Notes: a model not told the origin generated them from the sequence alone. Shown: positions 7,885-17,697, counted from the first letter of the stretch. The stretch: DNA of 35,018 nt from Rhodanobacter fulvus Jip2 (GCF_000264315.1 NZ_AJXU01000036.1:1-35018); one strand, 5' to 3'. A program made the numbers and translations.

Positions 7885-9909
7885 TCAGTCGGCGACCTGC
7901 TCCCCGCGTTGCCGCGCCAGCGCCTCGCGTCCCGCGCGCAGCGTCTCCACGATGGCGTCCACGTCGTACACGCAACCGCCCCAGGTACCGCCGCTGGCTT
8001 CCTGCAGCGCAGCCCACAGGCGCGTGTCGTTGGGCAGCTTCGGGTGCGGTGCGATCGCCGGGTGGATCGGGCGCGCGGCCAGCATGGCGGCGGCCTCGTC
8101 ACGCGACAGCGGCTGGTCGGCATCGCTGCCAATGAAGTCGATGCGGCCCTGCAAGCTGTTGCGATCGATTTCGATGCGCACCAGGTCGCCGTCGCGCAGC
8201 CGCCCGATCGGGCCGCCGGCCAGCGCCTCCGGCCCCACGTGGCCGATGCAGGCGCCGGTGGAGACGCCGGAGAAACGCGCGTCGGTGAGCACCGGCACGT
8301 GCTTGCCCCAGGGCAGGTATTTCAGTGCGGAGGTGAGCTGGTAGGTCTCCTCCATGCCGGTGCCGGCGGGACCGCAGCCGGCCAACACCACCACGTCGCC
8401 GGCCACCACCGCGCCCTCGCCCTTGCGCTTGATCGCCACGATCGCCTCGTGCTCGGAGGCGAACACACGCGCCGGTCCGGTGCGGCGATACACGTTGTCG
8501 TCGTCGACCACGGTCGGGTCGATCGAGGTGGCCTTGATCACCGAACCATCGGGGGCGAGGTTGCCGACCGGGAACACCAGCGCCGAGGTGAGCCCGGCCG
8601 CGCGCGCGGCATCGGGGCCCATGATCACGTTGGCCGGGTCGATGCCGTCCAATTCGCGCAGACGTTCGCGGGCGATGCGGCGTGCCTCGCTGTGCTCCCA
8701 CCATTCGAGGTTCTCGCCGACGGTGCGGCCGCTGACGGTGGGCGCATCCAGATGCAGCAGACCCATGGCGCGCAGGTGCAGCATCACTTCGGGCACGCCG
8801 CCGGCCATGAATACCTGCACCGTAGGGTGATGACGTGGACCGTTGGGCAGCGCGTCGACCAGGCGCGGCGTGGCGCGGTTGGCGGCGGTCCAGTCGGCCA
8901 CCGTGGGCGGCGCCAGGCCGGCCGCGTGGGCGATCGCCGGCACGTGCAGCAGCAGGTTGGTGGAACCGCCGAAGGCGGCGTGCACCAGCAGCGCGTTCTC
9001 CAGCGCCTGGCGCGTGAGGATGGCCGACAACGGCGTGCCGGCCTTGGCCAGCCGCACCAGCGCCAGCGCCGAGCGCCGCGCCATGTCCAGCCACACCGGC
9101 TCGCCCGACGGCGCCAGCGCGCTGTGCGGCAGCGAGATGCCCAGCGCCTCGGCGATCACCTGCGAGGTGGCTGCGGTGCCCAGGAACTGGCAGCCGCCGC
9201 CGGGCGAGCCGCAGGCGCGGCAGCCCATCGCGGCGGCGTGTTGCAGGTCGATCAGCCCGTGCGCGTAGCGGGCGCCGATGGTCTGCACCTTGGCGGTGTC
9301 CTCGGCGCCGCGCGCCGGCAGCGTCACGCCGCCGGGCACGATCACCCCGGGCAGCTCGCTGGAGCCGGCCAGCGCCATCATCATCGCGGGCAGACCCTTG
9401 TCGCAGGTGGCGATGCCCAGCAGGCCACGCCGGTTCGGCAGCGAGCGCACCAGCCGGCGCATCGTCATCGACGCATCGTTGCGGTACGGCAGGCTGTCGA
9501 ACATGCCGGTGGTGCCCTGGGTGCGGCCGTCGCACGGGTCCGAGCACATCACCGAGAACGGTAGCCCGCCTTCGGCCGCCAAAGTCTCGGCGGCGGTGCG
9601 TACCAGCTTGTCGAGCTCCCAGTGGCCGGTGTGCATGCCCAGCGCCAACGGCCGGCCATCTTCGGCGCGCAGGCCGCCCTGGGTGCTGAGGATCAGGTAC
9701 GGATCGCGCCCGATCTCGCTGGCGCGCCAGCCCATGCCGGCGTTCTGCGTCATGCCGAACAGGTGACCGCTGGGCGCCTCGCGCATGGTGGTGTCGTCGA
9801 CCGGCAGGCTGCCGGCCGGGCCTTCGCCGCTGGTACGGGTGGTGGTCAGCGGGGCGCCGTCGCCCAGGATGGCATCCAGCAGGGCATCGTCACTTTGCGC
9901 GCCGGCCAT
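7885..9909 (-). CDS. D-xylonate dehydratase, YjhG/YagF type (IlvD/Edd family)
   Basis: The 674-aa protein is expected to dehydrate D-xylonate to 2-keto-3-deoxy-D-xylonate. It follows the E. coli YjhG/YagF proteins (about 655 aa) closely along its length, including GDLFGMT-like SGHLFGMT, SDPCDGRTQGTTGM, TCDKGLPAMMMA, GGGCQFLGTA, NLEWWEHSE and FSGVSTGACIGHVGPEA. The cysteines in DPCDG, TCDKG and the GGGCQ segment are candidates for the iron-sulfur cluster. The long N-terminal half and internal insert separate it from short IlvD dihydroxyacid dehydratases. Its ATG overlaps the stop of the upstream aldehyde dehydrogenase gene (TGATG), implying translational coupling. Specificity for xylonate over other pentonates is inferred from family and context. 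Confidence 0.9.
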   Translation of the reverse strand: MAGAQSDDALLDAILGDGAPLTTTRTSGEGPAGSLPVDDTTMREAPSGHLFGMTQNAGMGWRASEIGRDPYLILSTQGGLRAEDGRPLALGMHTGHWELDKLVRTAAETLAAEGGLPFSVMCSDPCDGRTQGTTGMFDSLPYRNDASMTMRRLVRSLPNRRGLLGIATCDKGLPAMMMALAGSSELPGVIVPGGVTLPARGAEDTAKVQTIGARYAHGLIDLQHAAAMGCRACGSPGGGCQFLGTAATSQVIAEALGISLPHSALAPSGEPVWLDMARRSALALVRLAKAGTPLSAILTRQALENALLVHAAFGGSTNLLLHVPAIAHAAGLAPPTVADWTAANRATPRLVDALPNGPRHHPTVQVFMAGGVPEVMLHLRAMGLLHLDAPTVSGRTVGENLEWWEHSEARRIARERLRELDGIDPANVIMGPDAARAAGLTSALVFPVGNLAPDGSVIKATSIDPTVVDDDNVYRRTGPARVFASEHEAIVAIKRKGEGAVVAGDVVVLAGCGPAGTGMEETYQLTSALKYLPWGKHVPVLTDARFSGVSTGACIGHVGPEALAGGPIGRLRDGDLVRIEIDRNSLQGRIDFIGSDADQPLSRDEAAAMLAARPIHPAIAPHPKLPNDTRLWAALQEASGGTWGGCVYDVDAIVETLRAGREALARQRGEQVAD

Positions 9910-11507
9910 CACAGGTCGGCCGTGGTCAGCTGCCCGTCAACCAGACGCACCAGCGACCCGGTCGGGTTGGCATCGCGCAGGGCGATCGGCAGCCTTTCCT
10001 GGCGCACGTGGTCGTAGCTGTGCAGCGCGGCAAAGCGCAGCAGCGAGGCCGGGATGCCGACGGCGGTAAAGCCGGGATGGCCGGTGGACGGGTACGGGCC
10101 GCCGTGGTTCTGCGCGGACGACACCGCCACGCCGGTGGGCATGCGGTCGTTGATCAGGCGACCGACACGGTGGCGCAGCGCCGGGGCCAGCGCGTCGTAT
10201 TCGGCATCGTCGGCGCCGCCGGTGTCGCTGTAGATGGTGCCGGTGAGGTTGCCCTCCAGCGCCTGCGCGATCTGCTGCAACTGCGCCTGCGACTCGGACA
10301 GCACCAGCAGGCTGACCTGGCCGAAGGCCTCGTTCTGCAGCGCGCGCGGTGCCTCGATGAAGCGGCTGCCGGAGACCTTCAGCAGGGTCGGCTGGAACGC
10401 GTAACCGGCGGTGTCGGCGATCTCGCCGCCGGCCAGCAACTCGGCGCCGGCGTCGCGCAGTGCGTTCACCGCCTCGGCCACCAGCTGCGGGCTGCGCGGC
10501 GTCAGCAGCACGCCGGCGGGCGTGGCCGCGGTCAGCCGCTGCATTTCCTGCACGAAGGCATCGGCATCCGCGCCCGGCGGCAGCACGGTCACGCCGGGCC
10601 GGGTGCAGAACTGGCCCGCGCCCATCGCGCAGGAGGCGGCCAGCTCGGCGGCGATAGCCGCGCCGCGCTCGCGCAGCGCACCGCCCAGCACGAACACCGG
10701 GTTGACGCTGGACATCTCCAGGTAGGCCGGCGTGCCGGCCGCGTCGGCCGCGGCCTTGATCGCCATGCCGGCCGGACGGCTGCCGGTGAACGCCACCGCG
10801 GCGGTGCGCGGATCGGCCACCACGCGCAGCCCCAGCTCGTTGCTGGTGTGGAAGAACATCTGCACCGCGCCCGACGGCAGGCCGCTGGACTGCAGCGCCT
10901 CCAGCGCGGCCTCGGCCAGCAGCAGCGAGGTGTGCGGATGGGCCGGGTGTGCCTTGGCGATCACCGGGTTGCCGGCGGCGATCGCCGCGGCGAAATCGCC
11001 ACCGGAAATGCCGTTGAAGGCGAACGGGAAGTTGTTGGGCCCCAGCACCAGCACCGGGCCGCCCAACGGGCGAAGCATGGAGCGCAGGTCGGCGGCGGTG
11101 TCGATCGTGGGCCGGGCCCAGCTGCCGTCGCGCGCGGCGTTGGCGGCCTGGCGCAACTGGCCGGTGGTGCGCGGCAACTCGCCATTGCGCAGGCGCCCTT
11201 CCAGCGGCAGGCCGGTCTCGCGATGCGCGGTTTCGACGAGCGCATCGGCGCGCGCCTCGATGGCGGCGGCGTAGGCGTCGAGGAAGGCGCCGATGCGCTC
11301 GCCCGGCAACGTCGCCATCGCGGCCGCGGCGCGCTGGCCGGCGTCCAGCATCGCGTCCAGATCGGCCCAGCCGGAAATCGGGTAGTCGTGCGCGTCCAGC
11401 TCCTTGCCCTGCGAGGGATCGAACGCATGGAAGCTGCCTTCCGGCGCCTGCGCCTGGACCCAGCGGCCGTCGACGAGGATGGGTTGCATGGAAGTGGGGT
11501 TGCTCAT
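9909..11507 (-). CDS. Alpha-ketoglutarate semialdehyde dehydrogenase (2,5-dioxovalerate dehydrogenase)
   Basis: This 532-aa aldehyde dehydrogenase probably oxidises alpha-ketoglutarate semialdehyde to alpha-ketoglutarate with NAD(P)+. Visible family features are the [10 protein letters not shown] oxyanion/cofactor motif, Glu264 in LEMSSVNP and the catalytic Cys301 in GQFCTRPG. The FTGSRPAG glycine motif is also present. The sequence resembles the KGSADH class found in sugar-acid operons, in which the FNG and QFCTRPG motifs are usual. It lies between an FAH-family dehydratase and a xylonate dehydratase, the exact enzyme set of a Weimberg-type route. The start overlaps the FAH stop (ATGA) and the stop overlaps the next start. 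Confidence 0.9.
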   Translation of the reverse strand: MSNPTSMQPILVDGRWVQAQAPEGSFHAFDPSQGKELDAHDYPISGWADLDAMLDAGQRAAAAMATLPGERIGAFLDAYAAAIEARADALVETAHRETGLPLEGRLRNGELPRTTGQLRQAANAARDGSWARPTIDTAADLRSMLRPLGGPVLVLGPNNFPFAFNGISGGDFAAAIAAGNPVIAKAHPAHPHTSLLLAEAALEALQSSGLPSGAVQMFFHTSNELGLRVVADPRTAAVAFTGSRPAGMAIKAAADAAGTPAYLEMSSVNPVFVLGGALRERGAAIAAELAASCAMGAGQFCTRPGVTVLPPGADADAFVQEMQRLTAATPAGVLLTPRSPQLVAEAVNALRDAGAELLAGGEIADTAGYAFQPTLLKVSGSRFIEAPRALQNEAFGQVSLLVLSESQAQLQQIAQALEGNLTGTIYSDTGGADDAEYDALAPALRHRVGRLINDRMPTGVAVSSAQNHGGPYPSTGHPGFTAVGIPASLLRFAALHSYDHVRQERLPIALRDANPTGSLVRLVDGQLTTADL

Positions 11508-12322
11508 GATACGGGGTTCTCCAGTACCAGGCCGCCGATGTCGATGCGCACCACATCGCCGGCCTGCAGGGTGAAAGTTTCGTCCGGCACGATGCCGGTA
11601 CCGGTAAACAGGAAGGCGCCGTGGGGGAACGCCAGCTCACGGAACAGGTAGCCAGCCAGTTCCTCCAGTGCCCGCTTGATCTGCGAGCTGCGGGTCTGCC
11701 CCGCGAACGCCACCGCGCCGCCACGGTGGATTTCCAGCGCGATGGCCAGGTCGCGCAGGTCGTCGGCGCTGCACAGGCGGATGCCCGGGCCGATCGCGCA
11801 GGCGCCGTCGTAGACCTTGGCCTGCGGCAGGTACAAGGGATTCTCGCCCTCGATGCTGCGCGAGGACACGTCATTGCCCACCGCGTAGCCGCGGATGCCG
11901 CCGGCGCTGTCCAGCACCAGCACGAGTTCTGGCTCGGGCACGTTCCAGGCACTGTCGGCACGTACGCGGATGGGCTGGCCGTGGCCGCTGGTGCGCCAGC
12001 CGCAAGCCTTGAAGAACAGCTCGGGCCGCGCCGCCGCGTACACCTTCTGGTAGACGTCGGCGCTCTGCGATTCCGCCTCGCGCGCCATGCGGCTGCTGAG
12101 GTAGGTGACGCCGCTGGCCCACGCTTCCTGCGCGTCCTCGATCGGCGCCAGCAGCGCGCCATCGGCTGGCGTGCCGCGTACGGCCGATGCCAGTTGCGCC
12201 TGCGCCGCATCAGCCGGCAGTGCCAGCCACGCCGACAGGCTGAACTCGGCGGGGAGGTAATGGCCGTCCAAAGCCCAGCGCGGACCGTCGGCGGTGGTGT
12301 GGCGGGTCAGGTTGGGATGCAT
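11504..12322 (-). CDS. FAH-family 2-keto-3-deoxy-pentonate dehydratase
   Basis: The 272-aa protein has the fumarylacetoacetate-hydrolase fold. Metal-binding carboxylates are visible in [11 protein letters not shown] (an E-x-E pair) and in [11 protein letters not shown] (Asp). In this gene neighbourhood the expected reaction is dehydration of 2-keto-3-deoxy-D-xylonate (or the L-arabinonate isomer) to alpha-ketoglutarate semialdehyde, as done by XylX/KdaD proteins. The start ATG follows CCAGGAG at six bases. It overlaps the next gene by four bases (ATGA). It is the first gene after a 120-base gap with a REP-like palindrome, so a separate transcript could begin here, although I found no clear promoter. 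Confidence 0.85.
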   Translation of the reverse strand: MHPNLTRHTTADGPRWALDGHYLPAEFSLSAWLALPADAAQAQLASAVRGTPADGALLAPIEDAQEAWASGVTYLSSRMAREAESQSADVYQKVYAAARPELFFKACGWRTSGHGQPIRVRADSAWNVPEPELVLVLDSAGGIRGYAVGNDVSSRSIEGENPLYLPQAKVYDGACAIGPGIRLCSADDLRDLAIALEIHRGGAVAFAGQTRSSQIKRALEELAGYLFRELAFPHGAFLFTGTGIVPDETFTLQAGDVVRIDIGGLVLENPVS

Positions 12323-12370
12323 GGGATGCTCCTGGAAAGCGGGATGGAAAAAAGGTCGTCAAGCCCTGCT

Positions 12371-12425
12371 CGTCATTCCAGCTTGACCAGCTTCGCTGTT
12401 GAAAAAGCTCCTCGCCGGGATGACG
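12371..12425. repeat. REP-like palindromic element between uxuB and the FAH gene
   Basis: CGTCATTCCAGC at 12371-12382 pairs with GCCGGGATGACG at 12414-12425 apart from two wobble positions. Inside, AGCTT pairs with AAGCT to lengthen the stem. CGTCATTCC...GGGATGACG palindromes are common interspersed repeats of proteobacterial genomes. On the minus strand a T6 run lies about 20 bases downstream, so partial termination or mRNA stabilisation at the boundary of the two catabolic modules is possible. Confidence 0.7.
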
Positions 12426-12442
12426 ACTGTTTCTGAGCTTCC

Positions 12443-13906
12443 TCAGACATCGGTCAGCGCACGGCGCACCGCGTCCGGCGTGGCCGGCGCCAATGCGGCA
12501 TAGGCAGCGCGCAGCGCGGTGGTGAAGCGGATATCGCCGGCCAGCGCACCGAACACGCTGTCCAGCGCCAGAAAGGCATCGACGTTGTCGGCCGCGCCGA
12601 TGCAGGCCGCACCGATGCGCGCCAGCGTATCGGCCAGCGGATCGACGATGGGCACGCCGTTTTTCGCCTGGCGCACCACGAAATGCAGCCACCCGGCCAC
12701 CGGCAAGCACAAGCGATCGATCGGCCGGCCGGCGGCCAGCGCCTCGGCGATCGTGCCCAGCAGCCGCACCGGAATTTTCTGCGAACCGTCCCAGGCAATC
12801 TGCGCCAGCAGGTGGCGGATGGCGGGATTGAGGAAGCGGGCCAGGATGGCGTCGACATAGGCCTGCGGATCAAAGCCGGCCAACACTGGCAGCGTGGGCA
12901 CGATGTCATCGCGCATCAACTGCTCGATGAAGCCGGCCAACAACGGCTCGGCCATCGCCTCGGATACCGTCTCCAGTTCCATCAGCGAGCCGAGATAGGC
13001 CAACGTGGAATGCGGCCCGTTGAGCAGGCGCAGCTTGGCGCGGTCGTAGCCGGCGATATCGTGGCTGAGGGTGGCGCCCGTGCGCTCGAACGGCGGGCAC
13101 TCGTTGCAGAAGCGGTCCTCGATTACCCATTGCGTGTACGCCTCGCGCTGGATCGGCCAGGCATCGGCGCAGCCCAGCGCGGCGGCCACGTTGTCGCGCA
13201 GCGCGTCGTCGGTGGCGGGGGTGATGCTGTCTACCATGGAGCAGGGGAAGGCCACCTCGGCCTCGATCCACGCCGCCAGTTCCGCGTCGATCCGCGCCGC
13301 GTATTGCAGTGCGGCGCGGCGCAGGCGATGGCCGTTGCCGGCGAGGTTGTCGCAGCTCAATACGGTGTACGGTGCAACGCCGCGCGCACGTCGTTCGCGC
13401 AGGCCGGCGACGACGTAGCCGATGGCGCTGCGTGGCGTCTGCGGCGCGGCCAGGTCGTGTGCGATGTCGGGGTGGGCGAGATCCAGATCCTCGCCCGCCA
13501 GGCAATAGCCTTTTTCGGTGATGGTCAGCGTGACCAGCCGTACCGCCGGCTCGGCCAGCCGCGCCAGCACAGCGGCTTGCTCCTCGCTTGCCACCAGCAA
13601 TTCGCGGATCGCCCCGATCACTCGCAGCGACGGTTTCTCGTCCAGCAGGGCCAGCGTGTACAGCCCGTCCTGCGGGCCCAGCGCATCGCGCACACCGGCG
13701 CTGTGCAGCGACACGCCGCAGATGCCCCAGTTCGGATGGTCGGCCAGCAGGTCATCCACATACACCGCCTGGTGCGCGCGATGGAACGCGCCGGGGCCGA
13801 TGTGCACGATGCCGATGCGCACGGCGGCGGGGTCGTAGTTCGGGCGGATCACCGTCGCCGGCAACGCCGGCAACGTGGCGGCGGACAAGCGTGCGGCCGG
13901 CGCCAT
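12443..13906 (-). CDS. uxuB: D-fructuronate reductase / D-mannonate oxidoreductase (long-chain polyol dehydrogenase family)
   Basis: This 487-aa NAD-dependent enzyme is expected to interconvert D-fructuronate and D-mannonate. The N-terminal Rossmann segment includes VHIGPGAFHRAHQA, the family's modified nucleotide-binding loop. The catalytic motif KLRLLNGPHS (Lys, Asn and His) lies at mid-sequence, and VPxSMVDSITP-like SMVDSITPAT is also present. Mannitol and other polyol dehydrogenases share the fold; the neighbouring ManD and KDG kinase favour the uronate role. Its ATG overlaps the kinase TGA (TGATG). No glucuronate isomerase (UxaC), which should supply fructuronate, occurs in this window. 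Confidence 0.9.
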   Translation of the reverse strand: MAPAARLSAATLPALPATVIRPNYDPAAVRIGIVHIGPGAFHRAHQAVYVDDLLADHPNWGICGVSLHSAGVRDALGPQDGLYTLALLDEKPSLRVIGAIRELLVASEEQAAVLARLAEPAVRLVTLTITEKGYCLAGEDLDLAHPDIAHDLAAPQTPRSAIGYVVAGLRERRARGVAPYTVLSCDNLAGNGHRLRRAALQYAARIDAELAAWIEAEVAFPCSMVDSITPATDDALRDNVAAALGCADAWPIQREAYTQWVIEDRFCNECPPFERTGATLSHDIAGYDRAKLRLLNGPHSTLAYLGSLMELETVSEAMAEPLLAGFIEQLMRDDIVPTLPVLAGFDPQAYVDAILARFLNPAIRHLLAQIAWDGSQKIPVRLLGTIAEALAAGRPIDRLCLPVAGWLHFVVRQAKNGVPIVDPLADTLARIGAACIGAADNVDAFLALDSVFGALAGDIRFTTALRAAYAALAPATPDAVRRALTDV

Positions 13907-14952
13907 CAACGCCGCACCTCGAAGCCTTCCTGGGCAAGCAGCGCGAACATGTCGGCCTCGCGCAGCAGGTTCACGTCGCCGAGTACCGAATGCTTGAGGC
14001 AGGCGGCGGCGATGGCGAAGTCCAGCGCATCCTGCCCGGCCATGTCGCGCAGCAAACCATGCAGCAGGCCAGCGGCAAAGGCATCGCCGCCGCCGATGCG
14101 ATCCACGATGCGGGCGAGCCGGTGCGTCCGGGTGGTCAGTACCTGCTCGCGCGTGGCCAGCAGGCCGCTGAGGTCATGCGTGTCCACGTCGAGGTGGCGC
14201 CGGTCGGTGGCCGCCATCAGGCGCAGATGCGGGAAGGTGGCAAAGGCCAGCTCGGCCGCCGCATGGAAACGTTGTGGGGCATCGTCCTGGTCGAACGTCG
14301 CATCCAGGATCAATGCGATATCGCGCTCATTGCCGAACACCAGCTCGGCCTCGGCCAACACCTCGCGCAGCAGCGCGGGTGCCTGCGCCGCACGCTCACC
14401 CCACAGCTTGCTGCGGTAGTTGCAGTCGAACGAGACGCTGACGCCAGCCGCACGCGCCGCGCGCACGGCGGCCAGTGCCGATTGCGCACTGGCATCACCC
14501 AGGGCCAGGTTGATGCCCGACAGGTGCAACCAGCGGGCGCCATCGAGCAGGCGCGGCCAGTCGTGCACCGCGGCCGCGGTGCAGGCGAACACCGAACCGG
14601 CGCGGTCGTAGACCACCTCGGTGGGGCGCTGCATGGCACCCGGCGCGATGAAATAGACGCCCATACGGCCATCCGCAAAACGGAGGCCGGATGTGTCCAC
14701 GCCATGGCGCCGCAGTTCCGCGGCGCAGGCGTGGCCAATGGCGTTGTCCGGCAGCGCGCTCACCATGGCGCTGTGGTGGCCGAGGATGGCCAGCGAGGCG
14801 GCGACGTTCGCCTCGGCGCCGCCAAAGCGCGCTTCGAGGTGCGGGGACTGCAGCAGCAGCTCCTGCCCCGGCGGCGACAATCGCAACAACAATTCGCCGA
14901 AGCAGACGACGCGGCTTTCGCCGCGCGCCTGCTGTGGTGCGTTGGACATCAT
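13906..14952 (-). CDS. kdgK: 2-keto-3-deoxygluconate kinase (PfkB/ribokinase family)
   Basis: The 348-aa kinase phosphorylates 2-keto-3-deoxy-D-gluconate to KDPG, the Entner-Doudoroff intermediate. PfkB signatures are present: an N-terminal FGGAEANVAASLAILG sugar-site motif and the C-terminal DRIGGGDAFAAGLLHG with the catalytic Asp290. FDCNYRSKLW is typical of KDG kinases. Adjacent mannonate dehydratase and fructuronate reductase genes make KDG the natural substrate. Two consecutive ATGs (14952, 14949) could serve as start. It is spaced 12 bases from the GH3 stop and overlaps uxuB. KDPG aldolase is not in the window. Confidence 0.9.
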   Translation of the reverse strand: MMSNAPQQARGESRVVCFGELLLRLSPPGQELLLQSPHLEARFGGAEANVAASLAILGHHSAMVSALPDNAIGHACAAELRRHGVDTSGLRFADGRMGVYFIAPGAMQRPTEVVYDRAGSVFACTAAAVHDWPRLLDGARWLHLSGINLALGDASAQSALAAVRAARAAGVSVSFDCNYRSKLWGERAAQAPALLREVLAEAELVFGNERDIALILDATFDQDDAPQRFHAAAELAFATFPHLRLMAATDRRHLDVDTHDLSGLLATREQVLTTRTHRLARIVDRIGGGDAFAAGLLHGLLRDMAGQDALDFAIAAACLKHSVLGDVNLLREADMFALLAQEGFEVRR

Positions 14953-14964
14953 CAAGCTCGGTAC

Positions 14965-17679
14965 TCAGTCGACGGTGAAGGATTGCGTGGCACGAATGTC
15001 CGCACTGGAGGCCCCGATCTGCACTTCATAACGCCCGGCATCGACGGCGTAGGCCGCCTTTTTGGTGTCGTAGTAGCGCAGGTCGGTGGCCGGTGAAACA
15101 TCGAACGACACGTCGCGCGTCTGCCCCGGTTGCAGGGTGATGCGCTGGATGCCGCGAAGGTCCTTGTTCGACCGTTCGTGCGGCGTGCCGACGCCGCGCA
15201 GGTACAGCTGCACCACTTCGTCGCCAGCGCGCTTGCCGGCGTTGTGCACCTTCACCGTGACGTGCAGCTTGTCGTTCTTGCCGATCTTGTTGTGGTCGAG
15301 TTTCAGATCCGCGTAGGTGAACTTGGTGTACGACAGGCCGTAGCCGAACGGGTACAGCGGCTCGCCCTTAAAGTAGCGGTAGGTGCGGCCGTCCATGCGG
15401 TAGTCGTCGAACGCGGGCAGCTTTTCGCTGGCCTTGTAGAACGTCACCGGCAACCGACCGGCGGGATCGGCCTTGCCGAACAGCACGTCGGCCACGGCGT
15501 TGCCGCCGCGCTGGCCGGGGTACCACGCCAGCAGCACCGCGGGCAGGTGCTGGTTGGCCCAGTCCACCGCCAGCGCGGAGCCGCTGGTCAGCACCAGTAC
15601 CACCGGCTTGCCGGTGGCTTGCAGCGCCTCCAGCAGCTTGCGCTGGGTGGCGGGCAGGCGCAGGTCGGTGCGGTCGCCGCCGGCAAAGCCGGGGTAGTTG
15701 ACCTTCATCTCTTCGCCTTCGACGTCGCTGGTGAGGCCGCCGGCGAATACCACCACGTCGGCATCTTTCGCCGCATCGAGCGCGGCTTCGAACGGCGCCT
15801 TGGCGCCAGGCATGCGCCAGGCCAGGCGGACGCCGGCGTCGCGTTCCAGCTCCTTGTATTCCACGCGGATGTCGTAGGCGTGGCCGCCTTCCAGCTTCAG
15901 CTTGGCCTGGGTGGCGGTGAGGCTGTCGGCCCGTTCCCAGCGGTCGATCACCGGCTTGCCGTCCAGGTACACGCGCACGCCGTCGTTGGCGGCCGCTTCC
16001 AGCACGTATTCACCGCTCACCGGCGGTAGCAGCTGGCCGCTCCAGCGGATGGAGAAGTTGTCGCTCGGGACCGCCTGATCCGGCTGGGCTTCGCCGCGGG
16101 CGAGCAGGTTGTCGGTGGGCGAGCCGCGATCCCAGTTGAAGCCGATCATCGGGTCCACCCGCACCAGCGCCGGGGTGCCGGACAGGTCGGTGTTGCGGAA
16201 ATACTCGCCGCGCAGGCCGCGCTCGGCATCACCGGCGGACGGACGCAGGTACTGCGCCTCCACCAGCGGCATGCCGGTGGGATCGCTGCGGCCTTCCACC
16301 AGATCGACGCCGCGCGCGTACACCACCTTCGCTTGCGGCGCCGCCTCGCGGATGCCGCGCAGGATCGTCACCGGGTCGGCGGGGGTGCCGTGATAGTTGC
16401 CCACCAGGGCCATCACGTCGTCGGCGGTGGGACCGATCACCGCGATGTGCTTGATGTCCTTCGACAGCGGCAGCACGCCGTCGTTCTTCAGCAACACCAT
16501 CGACTCGCGCGCGGCACGGCGCGCCAGCGCATCGTGCTGCGGCGACTGGTTCACCGAATACGGCACGTCGGACCACGGCACCTTGCTGGCCGGGTCGAAC
16601 ATGCCCAGGCGCATGCGCGCCTGCATCAGGCGGGTGAGCGCGGCGTCGATCTCGCTTTCCTTGATGAGGCCGTCGTGCACGGCCTTGACCAGGGCGGCGT
16701 ACTCGGTGCCGCAATCCAGGTCCACGCCGTTCTTCACCGCCAGCGCGCTGGCCGCCTCGACGGTGTCGACCACCTTGTGGTGCTTGTAGATGTCTTCCAC
16801 CGCGCCGCAGTCGGAGACCACGTAACCCTTGAAACCCCAGTCCTTGCGCAGGATCTGCCCGAGCAGGCGCGGGCTGCCGGTGGCCGGCTCACCGTTGACG
16901 CGGTTATAGGCGCTCATCACCGCGTCGACGTCGGCCTCCTGCACCAGCGTCTGGAACGCGGGCAGGTAGGTTTCGTAGAGGTCGCGCTCGCTGGGGTGCA
17001 CGTCGAAATGATGGCGGTCGGCTTCCGGCCCACTGTGCACGGCGAAATGCTTGGCGGTGGCGTCCAGCTTGCGGTAGGTGGGGTTGTCGCCCTGCAGGCC
17101 GGTGACGAAGGCCACGCCCATGCGCTCGGTGAGGTACGGATCCTCACCATAGGTTTCCTGGCCGCGGCCCCAGCGCGGGTCGCGGAAGATGTTGATGTTG
17201 GGCGACCAGTAGGTGAGGCCTTCGTAGCGGCCATGGCTGCCCTTGCGCTGGAACTCGTTGTACTTGGCGCGCGCCTCGTCGCTGATGGCGGTGGCCACTT
17301 CATGCATCAGCGGTACGTCGAAGGTGGCCGCCAGGCCGATCGCCTGCGGGAACACGGTGGCCTGGCCCGCGCGCGCCACGCCGTGCAGGCCCTCGTTCCA
17401 CCAGTCGTACGCGGCCACGCCCAGACGCGGGATGGCCGGCGCGGTGTTCTGCATCTGCGCGGCCTTTTCCTCCAGCGTCATGTGCGCGACGAGGTCGGCG
17501 GCACGATCGTGGAAGCTGCGGCTGAGGTCGCGATAGACCGGCTCGGACGCCGCCGACGGCGCCGCATCGGCCCCCTCGGCATGCGAGGGGAAGACGGGCA
17601 AGACCAGGGCCATGCCCAGAGCCACCGCCATTGTCGTGCGGAACATGCCGCGCCACGCCTGTCGCTTCGCCATAGTCAT
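14965..17679 (-). CDS. GH3 beta-xylosidase (or beta-glucosidase) with PA14 insert, exported
   Basis: The 904-aa protein removes xylose (or glucose) from non-reducing ends. A signal peptide (about 1-35, ending near SHA) is followed by the GH3 barrel with KHFAVHSGPE, NRVNGEP and the nucleophile Asp in VVSDCGAV (about residue 290). The second domain opens with ESMVLLKNDGVLPL and is interrupted at about 480-620 by a PA14-like module (GEYFRNTDLSG, NDGVRVYLDGK, LAWRMPG). A fibronectin-III-like domain forms the C-terminus. PA14 inserts adjust the active site for longer or branched substrates. Neighbours favour beta-xylosidase. A second in-frame ATG at 17673 has a better distance to the GGGA ribosome-binding sequence and may be the true start. 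Confidence 0.92.
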   Translation of the reverse strand: MTMAKRQAWRGMFRTTMAVALGMALVLPVFPSHAEGADAAPSAASEPVYRDLSRSFHDRAADLVAHMTLEEKAAQMQNTAPAIPRLGVAAYDWWNEGLHGVARAGQATVFPQAIGLAATFDVPLMHEVATAISDEARAKYNEFQRKGSHGRYEGLTYWSPNINIFRDPRWGRGQETYGEDPYLTERMGVAFVTGLQGDNPTYRKLDATAKHFAVHSGPEADRHHFDVHPSERDLYETYLPAFQTLVQEADVDAVMSAYNRVNGEPATGSPRLLGQILRKDWGFKGYVVSDCGAVEDIYKHHKVVDTVEAASALAVKNGVDLDCGTEYAALVKAVHDGLIKESEIDAALTRLMQARMRLGMFDPASKVPWSDVPYSVNQSPQHDALARRAARESMVLLKNDGVLPLSKDIKHIAVIGPTADDVMALVGNYHGTPADPVTILRGIREAAPQAKVVYARGVDLVEGRSDPTGMPLVEAQYLRPSAGDAERGLRGEYFRNTDLSGTPALVRVDPMIGFNWDRGSPTDNLLARGEAQPDQAVPSDNFSIRWSGQLLPPVSGEYVLEAAANDGVRVYLDGKPVIDRWERADSLTATQAKLKLEGGHAYDIRVEYKELERDAGVRLAWRMPGAKAPFEAALDAAKDADVVVFAGGLTSDVEGEEMKVNYPGFAGGDRTDLRLPATQRKLLEALQATGKPVVLVLTSGSALAVDWANQHLPAVLLAWYPGQRGGNAVADVLFGKADPAGRLPVTFYKASEKLPAFDDYRMDGRTYRYFKGEPLYPFGYGLSYTKFTYADLKLDHNKIGKNDKLHVTVKVHNAGKRAGDEVVQLYLRGVGTPHERSNKDLRGIQRITLQPGQTRDVSFDVSPATDLRYYDTKKAAYAVDAGRYEVQIGASSADIRATQSFTVD

Positions 17680-17697
17680 CGTTCCCTTTTGCGTTGC

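Noticed and set aside
6327..9564. Long plus-strand frames over the permease and dehydratase genes
   Set aside because: They show the same antisense-shadow pattern, with no ribosome-binding site or homology.
7885..9909. Annotation as IlvD dihydroxyacid dehydratase of branched-chain amino-acid synthesis
   Set aside because: Length and motif-by-motif similarity fit YjhG/YagF xylonate dehydratases, and the neighbours are sugar-acid genes.
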